NCBI GenBank assembly: GCA_014871385.1
Contig: CM026426.1
Location: forward strand, 98,916,861-98,980,860
Length of the DNA stretch: 64,000 nt
Origin: Ceratodon purpureus
Lineage: Eukaryota > Streptophyta > Bryopsida > Pseudoditrichales > Ditrichaceae
Reading direction: 5' to 3'
Below the pieces are notes generated by a model. The model saw only the letters and a list, made by a program, of their open reading frames with translations. It ran no database searches and was not told the DNA's origin. A program made the translations under genes and the position numbers. Each line of letters opens with the position of its first letter. Position 1 is the first letter of the stretch. This document shows positions 1 through 10,076 of this stretch, one piece after another.

Positions 1-7
1 TAATTAC

Positions 8-424
8 GTGCCTTCGTCATCTGTATTAGGTGTGATACTTGTCTTGCATCACGAAGTTGGTGAAGCTGTATGGAACGGGAGGAGTTACAAGCGGTTGCTA
101 GACAATGGTACTTTTTTCTTGAGAGCAGTTTATGTTCCGCGGTCTGGACCAAAGTTGTATGGAAGTCTGGAGGTGCTGCTACCGGAACTGTTAAATCCTG
201 ATTGGCCTGTGGGTGACGTGCACACTTCAGAGGCTTATCGATTAAAGCTCGCAGTGGACATTGCTGCCGCCATGATGGAAGGGGCCCGAAAGCAAGGTTG
301 TGCATGTCCAGTGGTTCATGCCAATTCACGTCATGGTGGATTTGTTTGCTGGAGCAGACATGCGGCGCATACGCACAATGTATATTTTTCAGCACCCCAT
401 CCAATACAGTGCAGTGTAGCCTGA
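8..424 (+). CDS. Unrecognised ORF, open at the window edge
   Basis: This is an open frame of about 138 codons, and the frame is still open upstream to the window edge, so the true start may lie outside. I do not recognise the product. The sequence is not low-complexity and has an ordinary hydrophobic and charged composition, with a Cys/His-containing stretch near its C-terminus (residues about 98-122). It lies just upstream of the fragment at 461-970, which belongs to a small family with a second copy near 13.6-14.1 kb. It may be the 5' part of the same gene, separated by a stop codon, but I cannot show that. Real coding origin is plausible and function is unknown. Confidence 0.4.
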   Translation: MPSSSVLGVILVLHHEVGEAVWNGRSYKRLLDNGTFFLRAVYVPRSGPKLYGSLEVLLPELLNPDWPVGDVHTSEAYRLKLAVDIAAAMMEGARKQGCACPVVHANSRHGGFVCWSRHAAHTHNVYFSAPHPIQCSVA

Positions 425-460
425 TGGATCCCGGCTAGGACGAGAAGTGGCAAGTAGGGC

Positions 461-970
461 AGGACATCATCAAGTGTGTTGTGAGCAGAAACACCATTAA
501 TTTCGGTACCACCTTGCACGCCAAGTCTTGTACATGAATTTCTCGTATGTGAGGTACAGATGCGAAGAAGGCCAGTTGTGGGTGCCGCTCAATCAAGTTG
601 TGATCCCAGATATGATTGCAATTATTGTCGTTTTCTTAGGCGAATTGCTGCCAGTCTTCGAGGTTGGGCGTTGCTGGCTGGTCTCTCACATCCGGGAAGA
701 AATTAGCATTCTATTGCCTCGTGAGGCCATTCCAGAGGAATATGACCTTGTTATTGAACGTCCAGGCCATTTTGACAACAAGGTAAGCTGAATCACCGTT
801 GCCACATGATTGGAAGATTGAACATGGTAGAATTTCGTAGGTGATGAGTAAGAATGTAATATCTTCTAATGTGGTACGTGATCTGGCAGATCAATAACCA
901 AAAGGAGCGACGCATCGAGATTGGAGCAATTTTGCCCCCCTTGGGAAGGTTCAAGATTGTTGTAGCATAG
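461..970 (+). pseudogene. Unknown two-exon family, copy 1 (fragment)
   Basis: Exon 1 runs to a GTAAGC donor at about 784 and reads, in two adjacent frames, from a CVVS motif through YVRYRCEEG, EVGRCWLVSH and EEYDLVIERPG. A short second exon follows an AG acceptor near 890 (INNQKERRIEIG) and ends at a TAG near 970. The same ordered motifs occur at 13612-14118 (CVVS, YLRYRCVEG, EVGRTWPVSH, EEYDLVIERLG, then IN...), with the intron in an equivalent place. So this is a real, diverged protein family rather than chance ORFs. Copy 1 needs a one-base frame change near 520, so it is probably broken. I do not recognise the fold. Confidence 0.45.
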
Positions 971-979
971 TGCTCATGG

Positions 980-2340
980 ATGCAGATAGTCTTTTTCCGC
1001 TGACGATGGGAGTAGGAAGCAGTCAGCGTTTTTGAGGTTTTACGGCTGCAGCAGCTTAGCAAACTAGAAATTTTGATCTTCATGGATAGCCATATTGGAG
1101 ATAGTGCATGTGATAGTTCTTTAAGTAACGCACTCTCACAAAATTGGCAACACTCTATATAGTAACCACTCTTTTAAACAATGCTTTAGCGCTGATTTTG
1201 ACGTTTTCTTGGGTAAATTAGATTACAATGTTGCTCAAGGACTCTGATGTAAGGAAATTGCTGTGGAAGCATGTCTATACAGTAGGCTACTGGTAGTGTT
1301 CACAACGTCTAGGTCTACAACAATGATATGTAGATCCTCTGTGCTTGCTTAAGCGACTACTTGTAGACTACTCACTCTGATCCATACGTCGAGGCATTAA
1401 AAGGACGTCTTGAAAATAAATCATACTCTTTAGATGTGTAGTTTGTGAGCAATGCAAAAAATACAAACCTTAAACAGAAGGCACCGGATAAGCCATTCAG
1501 TTGATAATACAGACTTAAAATAGTCAATCCAAAATTTTGCGTTCTATAAAATATCCACTTCTTTTTCCATAATCAAACCTCTACATTCCTAGTGCATTTA
1601 GAGATGTTTAGAAAAATAAAAAGAAATAGTAGATTGGGTCACTACTCAAATCAGCCGGGTCTCAAGAGCGTGAACTTGGGGTTGTTGAGTAATGAGTATA
1701 GTCAATGGTGACGGTGTTCACAGTTGAAAAGGCTCAAAGTTGAGACTTTGTTGAAGTATAGGTGTTGTCTATACAGTGCTTAGCAAAAAAGTCTCCTATA
1801 ATGAATGAAACTAGTGTCTACAAGAACTGGGGATGTGTACTATTGTTTTTCTAGTTAACGTCCTAATATAGATCTTAGATATTGCATGGATAGACAAATA
1901 ATCCTTGGCCCTTCAAAATAGAATCAAGGATTTTTGAAAATCACTATACACAGTTCATGTGAAAATTCTGAAGTATAGGTACTATTTTACATATTAATGT
2001 CAAATAAAGAACTAAAAAGAACGGTGTACAGTACGATATGATTGGTACAGCCTTTGTACATTTCAGTTCTCAAGATTTGAATATCTCAAATCTGTATTTT
2101 AGCAAAGAAATGTAAAGCATGCTCTCCAAAACTATGAAGTAACTAAATATCCCAAAAACTAATTTATTTCATCTAATTATAAAATGTGTATTTCTTATCT
2201 TTTCTCTTATAATTATTTACTATTCCCAAGTATTTTTCATTAAATAAGTGGAAATATGATTAAGTATCTTGACTCTATATCATTGTCTTGTATTATCCAT
2301 CTATATGACAAGTGGTAGGAATATTCTATTTGTTAGCCAA
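980..2340. other. AT-rich DNA without recognisable genes
   Basis: The stretch is AT-rich with short frames only. I see no convincing exon, RNA gene or transposon terminus. Reverse-strand frames here have no family features. Confidence 0.5.
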
Positions 2341-3440
2341 TTTGATTAAAAAGAGTTTTTTTTTTTTATTTTTTTTTTTTATTTTTTATTTTTTAAATTT
2401 TATTTTAATGGTTTTTTAATTTATGAATCATTTTTAAACGGCTGTAGAGAAGTATGATGTGGTCCTTGACGTTAGATATTCTACTTGCTTCATCCATTTT
2501 TTTCCTTATTTTGCTCAGCTATCGCTATCTAAGACCCTAGTAACATCTAATGGGGCCCCCAGCAACAGCTGCTGGGCCCCTCCCAACAACTACTGGGTCC
2601 CAAGAATATTGTTTTTGTCGTTATCTTCTTGTGTTTTTGTTTTTTTCTTTATCTTCTTGTGTTTTTGTTTTTTTCTTTATCTTCTTGCTTTTAACTTTTT
2701 GTTCTTGGCTTTTTCTCTATAACTTTTTGTTCTTGGCTTTTTCTCTATAACTTTATACTTTAATTTTTATCTTTGACTTTTTGCCTTTGACTTTTTAACT
2801 TTGTCATTTTAGCCTTTAATATTTAGCTTTGAAATGCACATCTTTAGGCTGTAGCCTACAGTTTACATACATAAATCATTTTTATTTTTTTAAATCATTT
2901 TTAAACGGCTGTTGGAGAGTATGATATCATCCATGAGACTAGATATTCTACTTGCTTTGTCCCCCTTATTTATTATTTGAAAAAATATTCTAATTATCGC
3001 ATGTGTTTTTTATTTTAATGTTATTGTTTTCAAAACACCGTAGGGAGTATGATGTCATGCTTCACAGAATACCTTCTTCCTGTATTATCCACCCATATTA
3101 CTGTTTGAAGAGATATTCTATTTCCCTTCTTAAGTTTCTACCTTCTTAGTACCTTCCATTTCTCTTCATCTTTCTTTACTTCATTCATCTTTATTCTCTT
3201 AATCTTTCTTTATTTTCTTCCTGCTTTTTTTATTTGTTTTCATTTTATCATTGCCTCCCCTTACCTTCCAATTCCCTTAATCTTTCTATATTTCCTTCTT
3301 CCTTTTTATTTTATTTTATTTCCTTCTTCTGTCTTCTATCTTCCATTTCCCTTCAGCTTTCTTTACTTCATTCTTCATTATTCTCTTTATCTTTTTATTC
3401 CCTTCTTCCTTTATTCTCTATTTATCAAAAAATCTCCTAC
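2340..3440. repeat. Pyrimidine-rich tract with 28-bp tandem repeats
   Basis: The plus strand is strongly T/C-rich for about 1.1 kb, starting with T-runs at 2350-2400. Two different tandem pairs, each with a 28-bp period, lie side by side at 2623-2678 and 2693-2748. Just upstream, 2550-2579 can fold into a G/C hairpin (GGGGCCCCCAGCA facing TGCTGGGCCCC). The hydrophobic ORFs in this region come from the poly-T bias and are not genes. Confidence 0.6.
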
Positions 3441-3988
3441 GGAACCAATAAGCTTAACAAGCATAACAAGCTCACCAACAAACCTCCAAGCAATATATAC
3501 AATATAGCAGACTTAGAGATGACGGGGATACAACATCCTGTACGGTTCAGAACTGATAAATCCGCAAGGGCTGTTCAAATAAAGAAACAATACTCTATTT
3601 ACAAGAGGAAAAAATTGAGTTAGCGGAAGATGTCCTGTTAGACATTCCATGTTATGGTATGACAGACCTTGGGCAAGAACTTCATTAAACATTTCAGTAG
3701 AAGCTTGTGAATAATAAAACTTTACTTCATCAAAAAAGAGCAATTCATAGGAGTCATAAATAAAACTTTGTTGAAAATTGTAGTTTAAGTTCTATATATT
3801 GATTTTGAAACAGAATATGGAGCCGAAGGTGGAGCTGAGGCAAGGAACTAGAACTCTGCAATGCCACCTTCTAGGATTCTCAACCAGGATATTAGAGGTT
3901 CTGTGTAAATGCGAAAGTGAAAGGCACTGTTCAGCAACGCTCCATCACTCCACCACAGAAAATTTGCTGAACGATTACACTCGCTTGC

Positions 3989-4207
3989 TCAAGTAGTACG
4001 TTCACCCCGTTCTTGCACCCCCTCGTTCGGGTTCACCTTGTTTGCTGCAGCGAAAAAAGCGTCAGTCCTAGTAGTGTTAATGTCGCTTCCATCAGATTTC
4101 TTGTACGAATCCGCCTCCTCTTCAATGAGGAGGAGCTCCTCCGCCTCATCTGCCGCAGCTTTTGCGATCTGTATGAGCTCCATGGCAACTGCGTTGAACA
4201 CACCTTC
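3989..4207 (-). pseudogene. 3' end of RING-like gene, cut off by the copia insertion
   Basis: On the minus strand this is an open C-terminal coding segment, rich in Ala and Glu (FNAVAMELIQIAKAA and an EAEELLLIEEEA helix), that ends at a stop at 3989. Its upstream edge is exactly the 5-bp duplication CCTTC at the copia left end. The reading frame continues at 10077 on the far side of the element: ...TKENSEG before the insertion and VFNAV after it. It is therefore the downstream half of the gene at 10077-11022. The predicted helix or coiled coil suggests a C-terminal oligomerisation tail. Function is unknown beyond the RING-like part in the other half. Confidence 0.6.
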
Positions 4208-4424
4208 TGTTGAGACATTTTCTGTTACCCTTTTCCATCCACAACATTTCATCCTTGTAGATACTGTACAACTACTGGTTACCCAGATTACCGTGTCTTA
4301 ATTAGACTACCGCAGCTTAGTATATATTGATCCCTCTCAAGCTGTGTAATCATCGACTTAGTTTTTTCTTCTCTCATTTGGGAGCTAATTTGACATGCTG
4401 CATCCGCAGCTCTTTATTGCAACA
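4208..4424 (+). repeat. Copia 5' LTR
   Basis: The 217-bp direct repeat is matched by 9860-10076. It contains a TATA-like motif (TATATATTG) near 4321 that could act as the U3 promoter. The ends are TGTTG and CAACA. Confidence 0.92.
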
Positions 4425-4436
4425 TGGTATCAGAGC
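4425..4436 (+). promoter_or_regulatory. Copia primer-binding site
   Basis: TGGTATCAGAGC immediately follows the 5' LTR. It matches the standard plant copia site complementary to the 3' end of initiator methionine tRNA. Confidence 0.85.
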
Positions 4437-4532
4437 ATCTGCTCATTAGCTAGATCCTCACTTTTCTGAATACTTTCATCTTTCCTCCCTTTCCTCTCTT
4501 ATCCTCACTCAACCCTATCCTATCTCCACAGT

Positions 4533-7500
4533 ATGGAATCCTCTCTATCAGGTAGAGAGATCCCTGAGAGCACTAAACTCCAAGGCTCATCTAACTATGC
4601 CATCTGGGCATACAAGATGAAGACTTTGCTTCAGGGAGAGAGACTTTGGCAAGTCGTCTCACCTGAGACTCTATCTAGCTCTCCTGCTTCGTCTTCCACG
4701 CACACTGCATCATCACAGATCTCCGGCGAGGCAGACTCCGGTGGCGCAGCCGAAGCAAACACTCCTGCGCCGACCAATGCTCCTGCTCCAACCGTTCCTG
4801 CCTCAGCCACATCACAACCAGCTGTCAACCTCCAGGATCAGAAATTCAAGGCAACCCGCATCATCGTACCTACGGTAAAAGACTCTATCCTACCCCACGT
4901 CATGAACATGACGGACCCTAGACGCATTTGGATAAAATTGAGAGATCTGTATGAATCTAGCAGTATGAATAGACGTCTTAGTCTTAAATCTCAACTTTAC
5001 AGTTTGAAAATGACTGAGAAGACTAGCCTAGACTCTCATCTAGCCACTATTAGCACTCTGGTAGGGCAACTTGCAAACATAGGCGTCCTAATCCCAGACG
5101 AAGAACTAGTAGACAGAGTGCTTACCAGTCTTCCACCAAGCTGGGGAATATTCCGCCAGATGATCTCCGGCAGAGAACGCGCTCCCTCCTTCGAGGAGCT
5201 TGAAGGATTACTCCTGCAGGAAGATGGCATCAGATCCAGAGATAGGGAGCACGAGGACAGAGAACAAGCCCTATCTCTACAGCACGACATATTGTTTTCT
5301 GGACAGTATGGTGGAAACTACAATCGTCGAAATTTCAACTCCAAGTCAAGGGGAAGAAGCTTTACCTCATACCGAGGAGCAAATTCCCCTACTGGTACAC
5401 GCAGCAACTTTTCAGGCCCGCGAGGTACCCAAGTTTCTCGACCTCCATATCGCTCCGGCCCTTCTCGAGACTCCACAGATCCTGCTACCTATTGCCATGT
5501 CTGTGGAAGCCCGTTCCATTGGGCAGATAAGTGTGAAGTCCGCCTACTGAGGGAAAAGGTTCGCGAGCTGGAACTCAGCTCCACCTCTGGCGCAGCTCGC
5601 TGGCGTGCTCCTCACTCCGCAAACCTGTCTGAGCAGCAACAATCAGATAATCAGAAGTCAAACGAAGACATTGCGCTAGCAGAGGTATTCGAAGTCTGTG
5701 CTGCAAAGGTGAAGAACCGTAGTAGTCCCCAAAGCTGGTATTTAGATAGCGGGGCTACAGCCCATGTCACAGGCAATTTGGACTTACTTTCAAACATAGA
5801 GAAAGCTCCAAATTCTAGTGTCACTACAGCAGGTGGAAATTCCCTTCCAATTTCTGGAAAAGGAAGTGCTACGGTTGAGAACAATAAAGCGATTGACAAT
5901 GTTTATTACGTACCTGGTATGGTAAAGAACCTCTTGTCCGTAGGAAAATTTGCAGATTCAGGTTACTACACCTTGTTTGGACCTCGTAACTGCTGGATAT
6001 TTTCTGCCTCAAATCCCAGAAAAATCCTCTACACAGGAAGCAGACAAGAACGGAACAGCCTGTACCGATTAGATACTTCTCTCACAGGAAATCGTCAAGT
6101 CAATCTACCTCAGCAATCTGTAAATTTAGCCAGCTCAAGAGATTCGGATGCAAAGCTCTGGCATAAAAGAACGGCTCACCTCAACTTCCAGTCACTCTAC
6201 AGACTCTCGACTGGAGAAATGGCTACTGGAATCCCTCGCCTACCTCTCCTCCGACCCGACTGCGAATCCTGCATCTTCGGTAAACATCACAGGCATCCAA
6301 TTCCCAAGGTTAGCTTAACCCCCACAACTCGACCGCTTCAGTTAATTCACTCAGACTTGTGCGGTCCTCTACCTGCGTCACTATCTGGTTCTCGTTATAT
6401 CCTAACGTTCATAGATGACTATACCAGATACTCTTGGGTTTATTTCTTAAACCTCAAGAGTGAAACTTTTACAACCTTCAAAGACTTCAGACACATGGTA
6501 GAAAAGGAGACAGGACACAAGCTATCTTGCCTCCGTTCTGACCGCGGAGGAGAATACCAATCATTAGAATTCATTCACTACTGTAGACAGGCTGGAATCA
6601 GGAGACACCTAACTGCTGCCAGGACCCCGCATCAGAATGGTATATCGGAACGCAAAAACAGGTACCTATGTGAGACTATGCGAACCTTACTGTTCAGCTC
6701 TAAACTACCGACTCACCTTTGGGAGGAAGCTGTTCGAACCGCCAATTACATCAGCAATAGAGTTCCTCACAGGGCTTTACACAAAACCACTCCGATTGAG
6801 CTGTACACTGGACAGGTACCAAATCTCTCAAACCTTCGTGTTTTCGGATGCACAGCCTTTGTCCATCTGCAAAACACAAAGAAGTTAGAACCCAAGGCAA
6901 CCAGAACTATTCTAGTTGGTTATGACTCTCAGTCCAAAGCCTATCGTTGCTACGATTATATTTCCAGAAAGATCATAATCTCTAGAGATGTTCAGTTCTT
7001 AGAAACGGAAGTAGGCATTCCAAATCAACGGGACTTACCTTCACCCGATGATGACTTACTCAGATCCTTCCTTGATTTAAACTCCCTTCCTCCTACACAA
7101 ACCCCTGCTCCAGACTCTAGTTCAACACAGCTCTCACCATCCCAGCCGCCTGTCTTCCCAAGCTGTCCCATAACCACAGAAGAAACCTTAGAACCCGAAT
7201 CAGATTCTCAAGAGGCAATAGACACTATCCCCATAACTCAAGTGCCGTTACCTGTACAACCACGGAGATCAACCAGATTCCGAAAACAGAGTGTTAAACT
7301 AGACGACTACATACTCACCATCACTCCTGATGACTTCGACATTACAATGTCGGAAAACATACAACCTGTACCCTCAAAAAATTTAAGCCTAGAACAAGCT
7401 CTATCAAGCCCACACTGGACCGAGGCTATGAGGGATGAATTAAAATCCATAGACAAAAATCAAACGTGGAAATTAGTTCACTTACCTAAGGGTAAGAAAA

Positions 7501-8981
7501 CCATTAGTGCTAGGTGGATTTTTAAGACTAAACCTGGACTCAATGGACAGCCCCCAAGACACAAGGCTCGACTGGTTGCACGGGGGTATGAACAAAAGTA
7601 TGGGATAGATTTCGAAGAGGTGTTTGCCCCAGTAGTTAAGTGGTCTACAATACGCTCCCTCGCAGCCACAGCTGCAAGACATGGCCACGAGATTCATCAT
7701 CTGGATGTTAAAACAGCATTCTTGTATGGAAATTTAAATGAGGAGGTATACATGGAGCAACCACCAGGTTTCGAGAAAACGGGACAAGAGAATCTAGTAT
7801 GCAAACTGGAAAAATCACTCTATGGACTAAAACAAAGCCCTAGAATGTGGTATGAACGGATAGACACATACCTGAGGTCAATTGGATTAACCCGAAGCCA
7901 CAGCGATTATAACCTCTACTACATTGGAACAGGGGACCATAGAACCATTCTGGTAGTCTACGTCGACGACCTATTTCTCACAGGTCCTGACACAGAACAA
8001 ATCACTTGGCTTAAACGAAAACTCAAGGATGAGTTTGATATTACCGACCTAGGGCTCATATCCAAGTACCTTGGCATAGAGTTCAAGACATCCAATCATG
8101 GCATTTTCTTAACTCAACACGAATACGCAAAGGACATGCTACAGGAATTCAACATGCAAGATTCCAAAACTGAACATGTACCTCTCCCAGCAGGACTACT
8201 CCTCTCATCAGACATGAAATCGAAACCTGTCGATGTACATGATTATTGCCGTAGAGTAGGAAAACTCATCTTCCTAACTACGACTCGCCCAGATCTCTCC
8301 TTCTCCGTTAGTTCAGTATCCAGATACATGGCAGCACCACAGCTCGCACATCTCGAAGCTGTCAACCACATACTACGGTATGTTCACAAAACCTTGGACT
8401 ATGGACTCCTGTACAAAAGAAACGAGCACACACAGGTACATGGTTATACGGATGCAGATTGGGCATCCTGCCCCGAGACTCGCAGATCAACAGGAGGCTA
8501 CTGTTTCATAATGTCAGGAGCTGCTATAACATGGCAATCGAAAAGACAACAAACTATTGCAAAATCCTCTACCGAGTCTGAGTACATGAGTCTCTCTGCA
8601 GCAACAGCTGAAGCCACCTGGATTAGAAGGCTACTTACCGAAACAGGTACGCTACCATCCACCGAAACTCCTCCTCTCCTCCTGACGTCAGATAGCGATA
8701 CCATACAGGCAGATTTAAAACCCTATACACTCACTATACATTGTGACAACCAATCGGCCATAAAATTAGCGAAGAATCCAGTTTTCCACGCAAGAACAAA
8801 ACACATAGAGGTGCATCACCATTTTGTCCGAGAGAAAGTAGAATTAGGTCAAATAAAACTTGATTATGTGTCCACAGACTTACAGCCAGCAGATATTTTC
8901 ACAAAGAACCTTGGCAGGACAAAGTTCGAGCTCCATAGGTCTAACCTCGGACTCACCAGCTATGCCACAATCTCAAACTAA
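4533..8981 (+). CDS. Copia gag-pol polyprotein
   Basis: One open frame of 1482 codons with the copia order of domains. A gag N-terminus is followed by a CCHC zinc knuckle (CHVC...HWADKC, about residue 320). The aspartic protease has a WYLDSGATAH motif (about 400). GAG-pre-integrase (LWHKRTAHL, about 545) leads into integrase (IHSDLCGP at about 605 to PHQNGISERKN at about 700). Reverse transcriptase has HLDVKTAFLYG and VVYVDD (about 1143). RNase H shows YTDADWA (about 1305), SSTESEY and IHCDNQSAI. Integrase preceding reverse transcriptase places it in Ty1/copia (Pseudoviridae) rather than gypsy. The ATG at 4533 lies 108 bp after the LTR, as expected for the leader. Confidence 0.93.
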   Translation: MESSLSGREIPESTKLQGSSNYAIWAYKMKTLLQGERLWQVVSPETLSSSPASSSTHTASSQISGEADSGGAAEANTPAPTNAPAPTVPASATSQPAVNLQDQKFKATRIIVPTVKDSILPHVMNMTDPRRIWIKLRDLYESSSMNRRLSLKSQLYSLKMTEKTSLDSHLATISTLVGQLANIGVLIPDEELVDRVLTSLPPSWGIFRQMISGRERAPSFEELEGLLLQEDGIRSRDREHEDREQALSLQHDILFSGQYGGNYNRRNFNSKSRGRSFTSYRGANSPTGTRSNFSGPRGTQVSRPPYRSGPSRDSTDPATYCHVCGSPFHWADKCEVRLLREKVRELELSSTSGAARWRAPHSANLSEQQQSDNQKSNEDIALAEVFEVCAAKVKNRSSPQSWYLDSGATAHVTGNLDLLSNIEKAPNSSVTTAGGNSLPISGKGSATVENNKAIDNVYYVPGMVKNLLSVGKFADSGYYTLFGPRNCWIFSASNPRKILYTGSRQERNSLYRLDTSLTGNRQVNLPQQSVNLASSRDSDAKLWHKRTAHLNFQSLYRLSTGEMATGIPRLPLLRPDCESCIFGKHHRHPIPKVSLTPTTRPLQLIHSDLCGPLPASLSGSRYILTFIDDYTRYSWVYFLNLKSETFTTFKDFRHMVEKETGHKLSCLRSDRGGEYQSLEFIHYCRQAGIRRHLTAARTPHQNGISERKNRYLCETMRTLLFSSKLPTHLWEEAVRTANYISNRVPHRALHKTTPIELYTGQVPNLSNLRVFGCTAFVHLQNTKKLEPKATRTILVGYDSQSKAYRCYDYISRKIIISRDVQFLETEVGIPNQRDLPSPDDDLLRSFLDLNSLPPTQTPAPDSSSTQLSPSQPPVFPSCPITTEETLEPESDSQEAIDTIPITQVPLPVQPRRSTRFRKQSVKLDDYILTITPDDFDITMSENIQPVPSKNLSLEQALSSPHWTEAMRDELKSIDKNQTWKLVHLPKGKKTISARWIFKTKPGLNGQPPRHKARLVARGYEQKYGIDFEEVFAPVVKWSTIRSLAATAARHGHEIHHLDVKTAFLYGNLNEEVYMEQPPGFEKTGQENLVCKLEKSLYGLKQSPRMWYERIDTYLRSIGLTRSHSDYNLYYIGTGDHRTILVVYVDDLFLTGPDTEQITWLKRKLKDEFDITDLGLISKYLGIEFKTSNHGIFLTQHEYAKDMLQEFNMQDSKTEHVPLPAGLLLSSDMKSKPVDVHDYCRRVGKLIFLTTTRPDLSFSVSSVSRYMAAPQLAHLEAVNHILRYVHKTLDYGLLYKRNEHTQVHGYTDADWASCPETRRSTGGYCFIMSGAAITWQSKRQQTIAKSSTESEYMSLSAATAEATWIRRLLTETGTLPSTETPPLLLTSDSDTIQADLKPYTLTIHCDNQSAIKLAKNPVFHARTKHIEVHHHFVREKVELGQIKLDYVSTDLQPADIFTKNLGRTKFELHRSNLGLTSYATISN

Positions 8982-9024
8982 CAGCTCCCAAACCCCTGCT
9001 GCCTAGACACACAATTTCCCACAA

Positions 9025-9748
9025 CTACTCCTCCATAAACTTCATAGCGTCACTATAGGTCTGAAAGCCCTTAAATTCTGCTCCAGAAAAATGCTTTACT
9101 TTATCCTCGCACTCCCTCCAAGTCGTGTAAATCCCTGGTCGAGTGCCTTTCCTCACAGCATAGAATTTCTTGCCTCGATGACCTACTGCCTTCGCGTTAA
9201 TTTCTGCTAGAGTCATAGGAGGTGCATCAAACCAGAAATCATCGCAGTGTTCACAGATGGGCTTTCCTCCTCCGATCCTTCCGATGATAGGCCCTCCATC
9301 TTCTTTAATTCCTACCACTGAAATTAGAAACCCCAATTAGTTTAAAACCCTAATCAGTACTCCAATTATCCTCCACAGTTCTTATTCCCTACCGTATCCT
9401 CTCAGCCATAACTCACAAACAGAACCGCAGCCCATAGTTTCCCGAGTCACACTCAAACAACCCGAAACTTAGGAAACCCTAGTACTTACCCCCAATTGCA
9501 GGCTGCTCGACACTCGCAACGACGTCACGACCACGGCGCGCCACCGCAGCATCGACGACGTTGAACAGAGTTACAAATATTTGCTTCAACAACAAGGTGA
9601 TCGCTCTCAGGCAATCCCATGCTGCTTCGCGCTACACACAACTCCAACGAGTCCGATCAATCAGCTCCAAACAATTAGCAATGGAGAAAATCACGCAGAT
9701 TACACAATCGAATATCATCTCACTTACCACAGTGAGACGATCGTCCAT
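9025..9748 (-). CDS. Antisense ORF with RNase H1 hybrid-binding (viroplasmin-like) domain inside copia
   Basis: The last exon on the minus strand (9317-9025) contains KKFYAVRKGTRPGIYTTW, then ECEDKVKHFSGAEFKGF and a terminal DAMKFMEE. This is the hallmark of the RNase H1 N-terminal hybrid-binding domain, also found in caulimovirus P6 (Pfam Cauli_VI). Upstream on the same strand are GT-AG candidate introns (9489-9318 and 9727-9632) and an ATG at 9748-9746. The domain normally binds RNA/DNA hybrids in the minor groove. The ORF lies between pol and the 3' LTR and runs against the element. It could be a captured host fragment or a long-standing accessory gene. Domain call strong; exon model moderate. 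Confidence 0.65.
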
Positions 9749-9859
9749 TCCGCGTCAACAACAGCAGCGCCTCTACTTCAACACGGAGACAGCTACCTCG
9801 TAAAACCCGCACTTAGAAAAATGTAATTAGGGATTCGAGCTTCTGAGCTCGAGGGGGGG

Positions 9860-10076
9860 TGTTGAGACATTTTCTGTTACCCTTTTCCATCCACAACATT
9901 TCATCCTTGTAGATACTGTACAACTACTGGTTACCCAGATTACCGTGTCTTAATTAGACTACCGCAGCTTAGTATATATTGATCCCTCTCAAGCTGTGTA
10001 ATCATCGACTTAGTTTTTTCTTCTCTCATTTGGGAGCTAATTTGACATGCTGCATCCGCAGCTCTTTATTGCAACA
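9860..10076 (+). repeat. Copia 3' LTR
   Basis: It matches 4208-4424 base for base as far as I can read. It is preceded by the purine tract GAGGGGGGG at about 9852-9859 and followed by the target duplication CCTTC. Confidence 0.92.

Larger units (their letters stand above)
4208..10076 (+). mobile_element. Ty1/copia LTR retrotransposon, looks whole
   Basis: A 5.87 kb element bounded by two 217-bp LTRs (4208-4424 and 9860-10076) that start TGTTGAG and end GCAACA. They read as identical by eye. The flanking 5-bp target duplication CCTTC is at 4203-4207 and 10077-10081. A primer-binding site TGGTATCAGAGC follows the 5' LTR and a G-rich polypurine tract precedes the 3' LTR. One long gag-pol frame fills 4533-8981. 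The region between pol and the 3' LTR carries an additional ORF in antisense. Identical LTRs imply a very young insertion. The element interrupts a minus-strand RING-like gene. Confidence 0.93.

Noticed and set aside
2459-2750. Hydrophobic Phe/Leu ORFs that might be membrane peptides
   Set aside because: They are poly-T bias products in a pyrimidine-rich tract with short tandem repeats.
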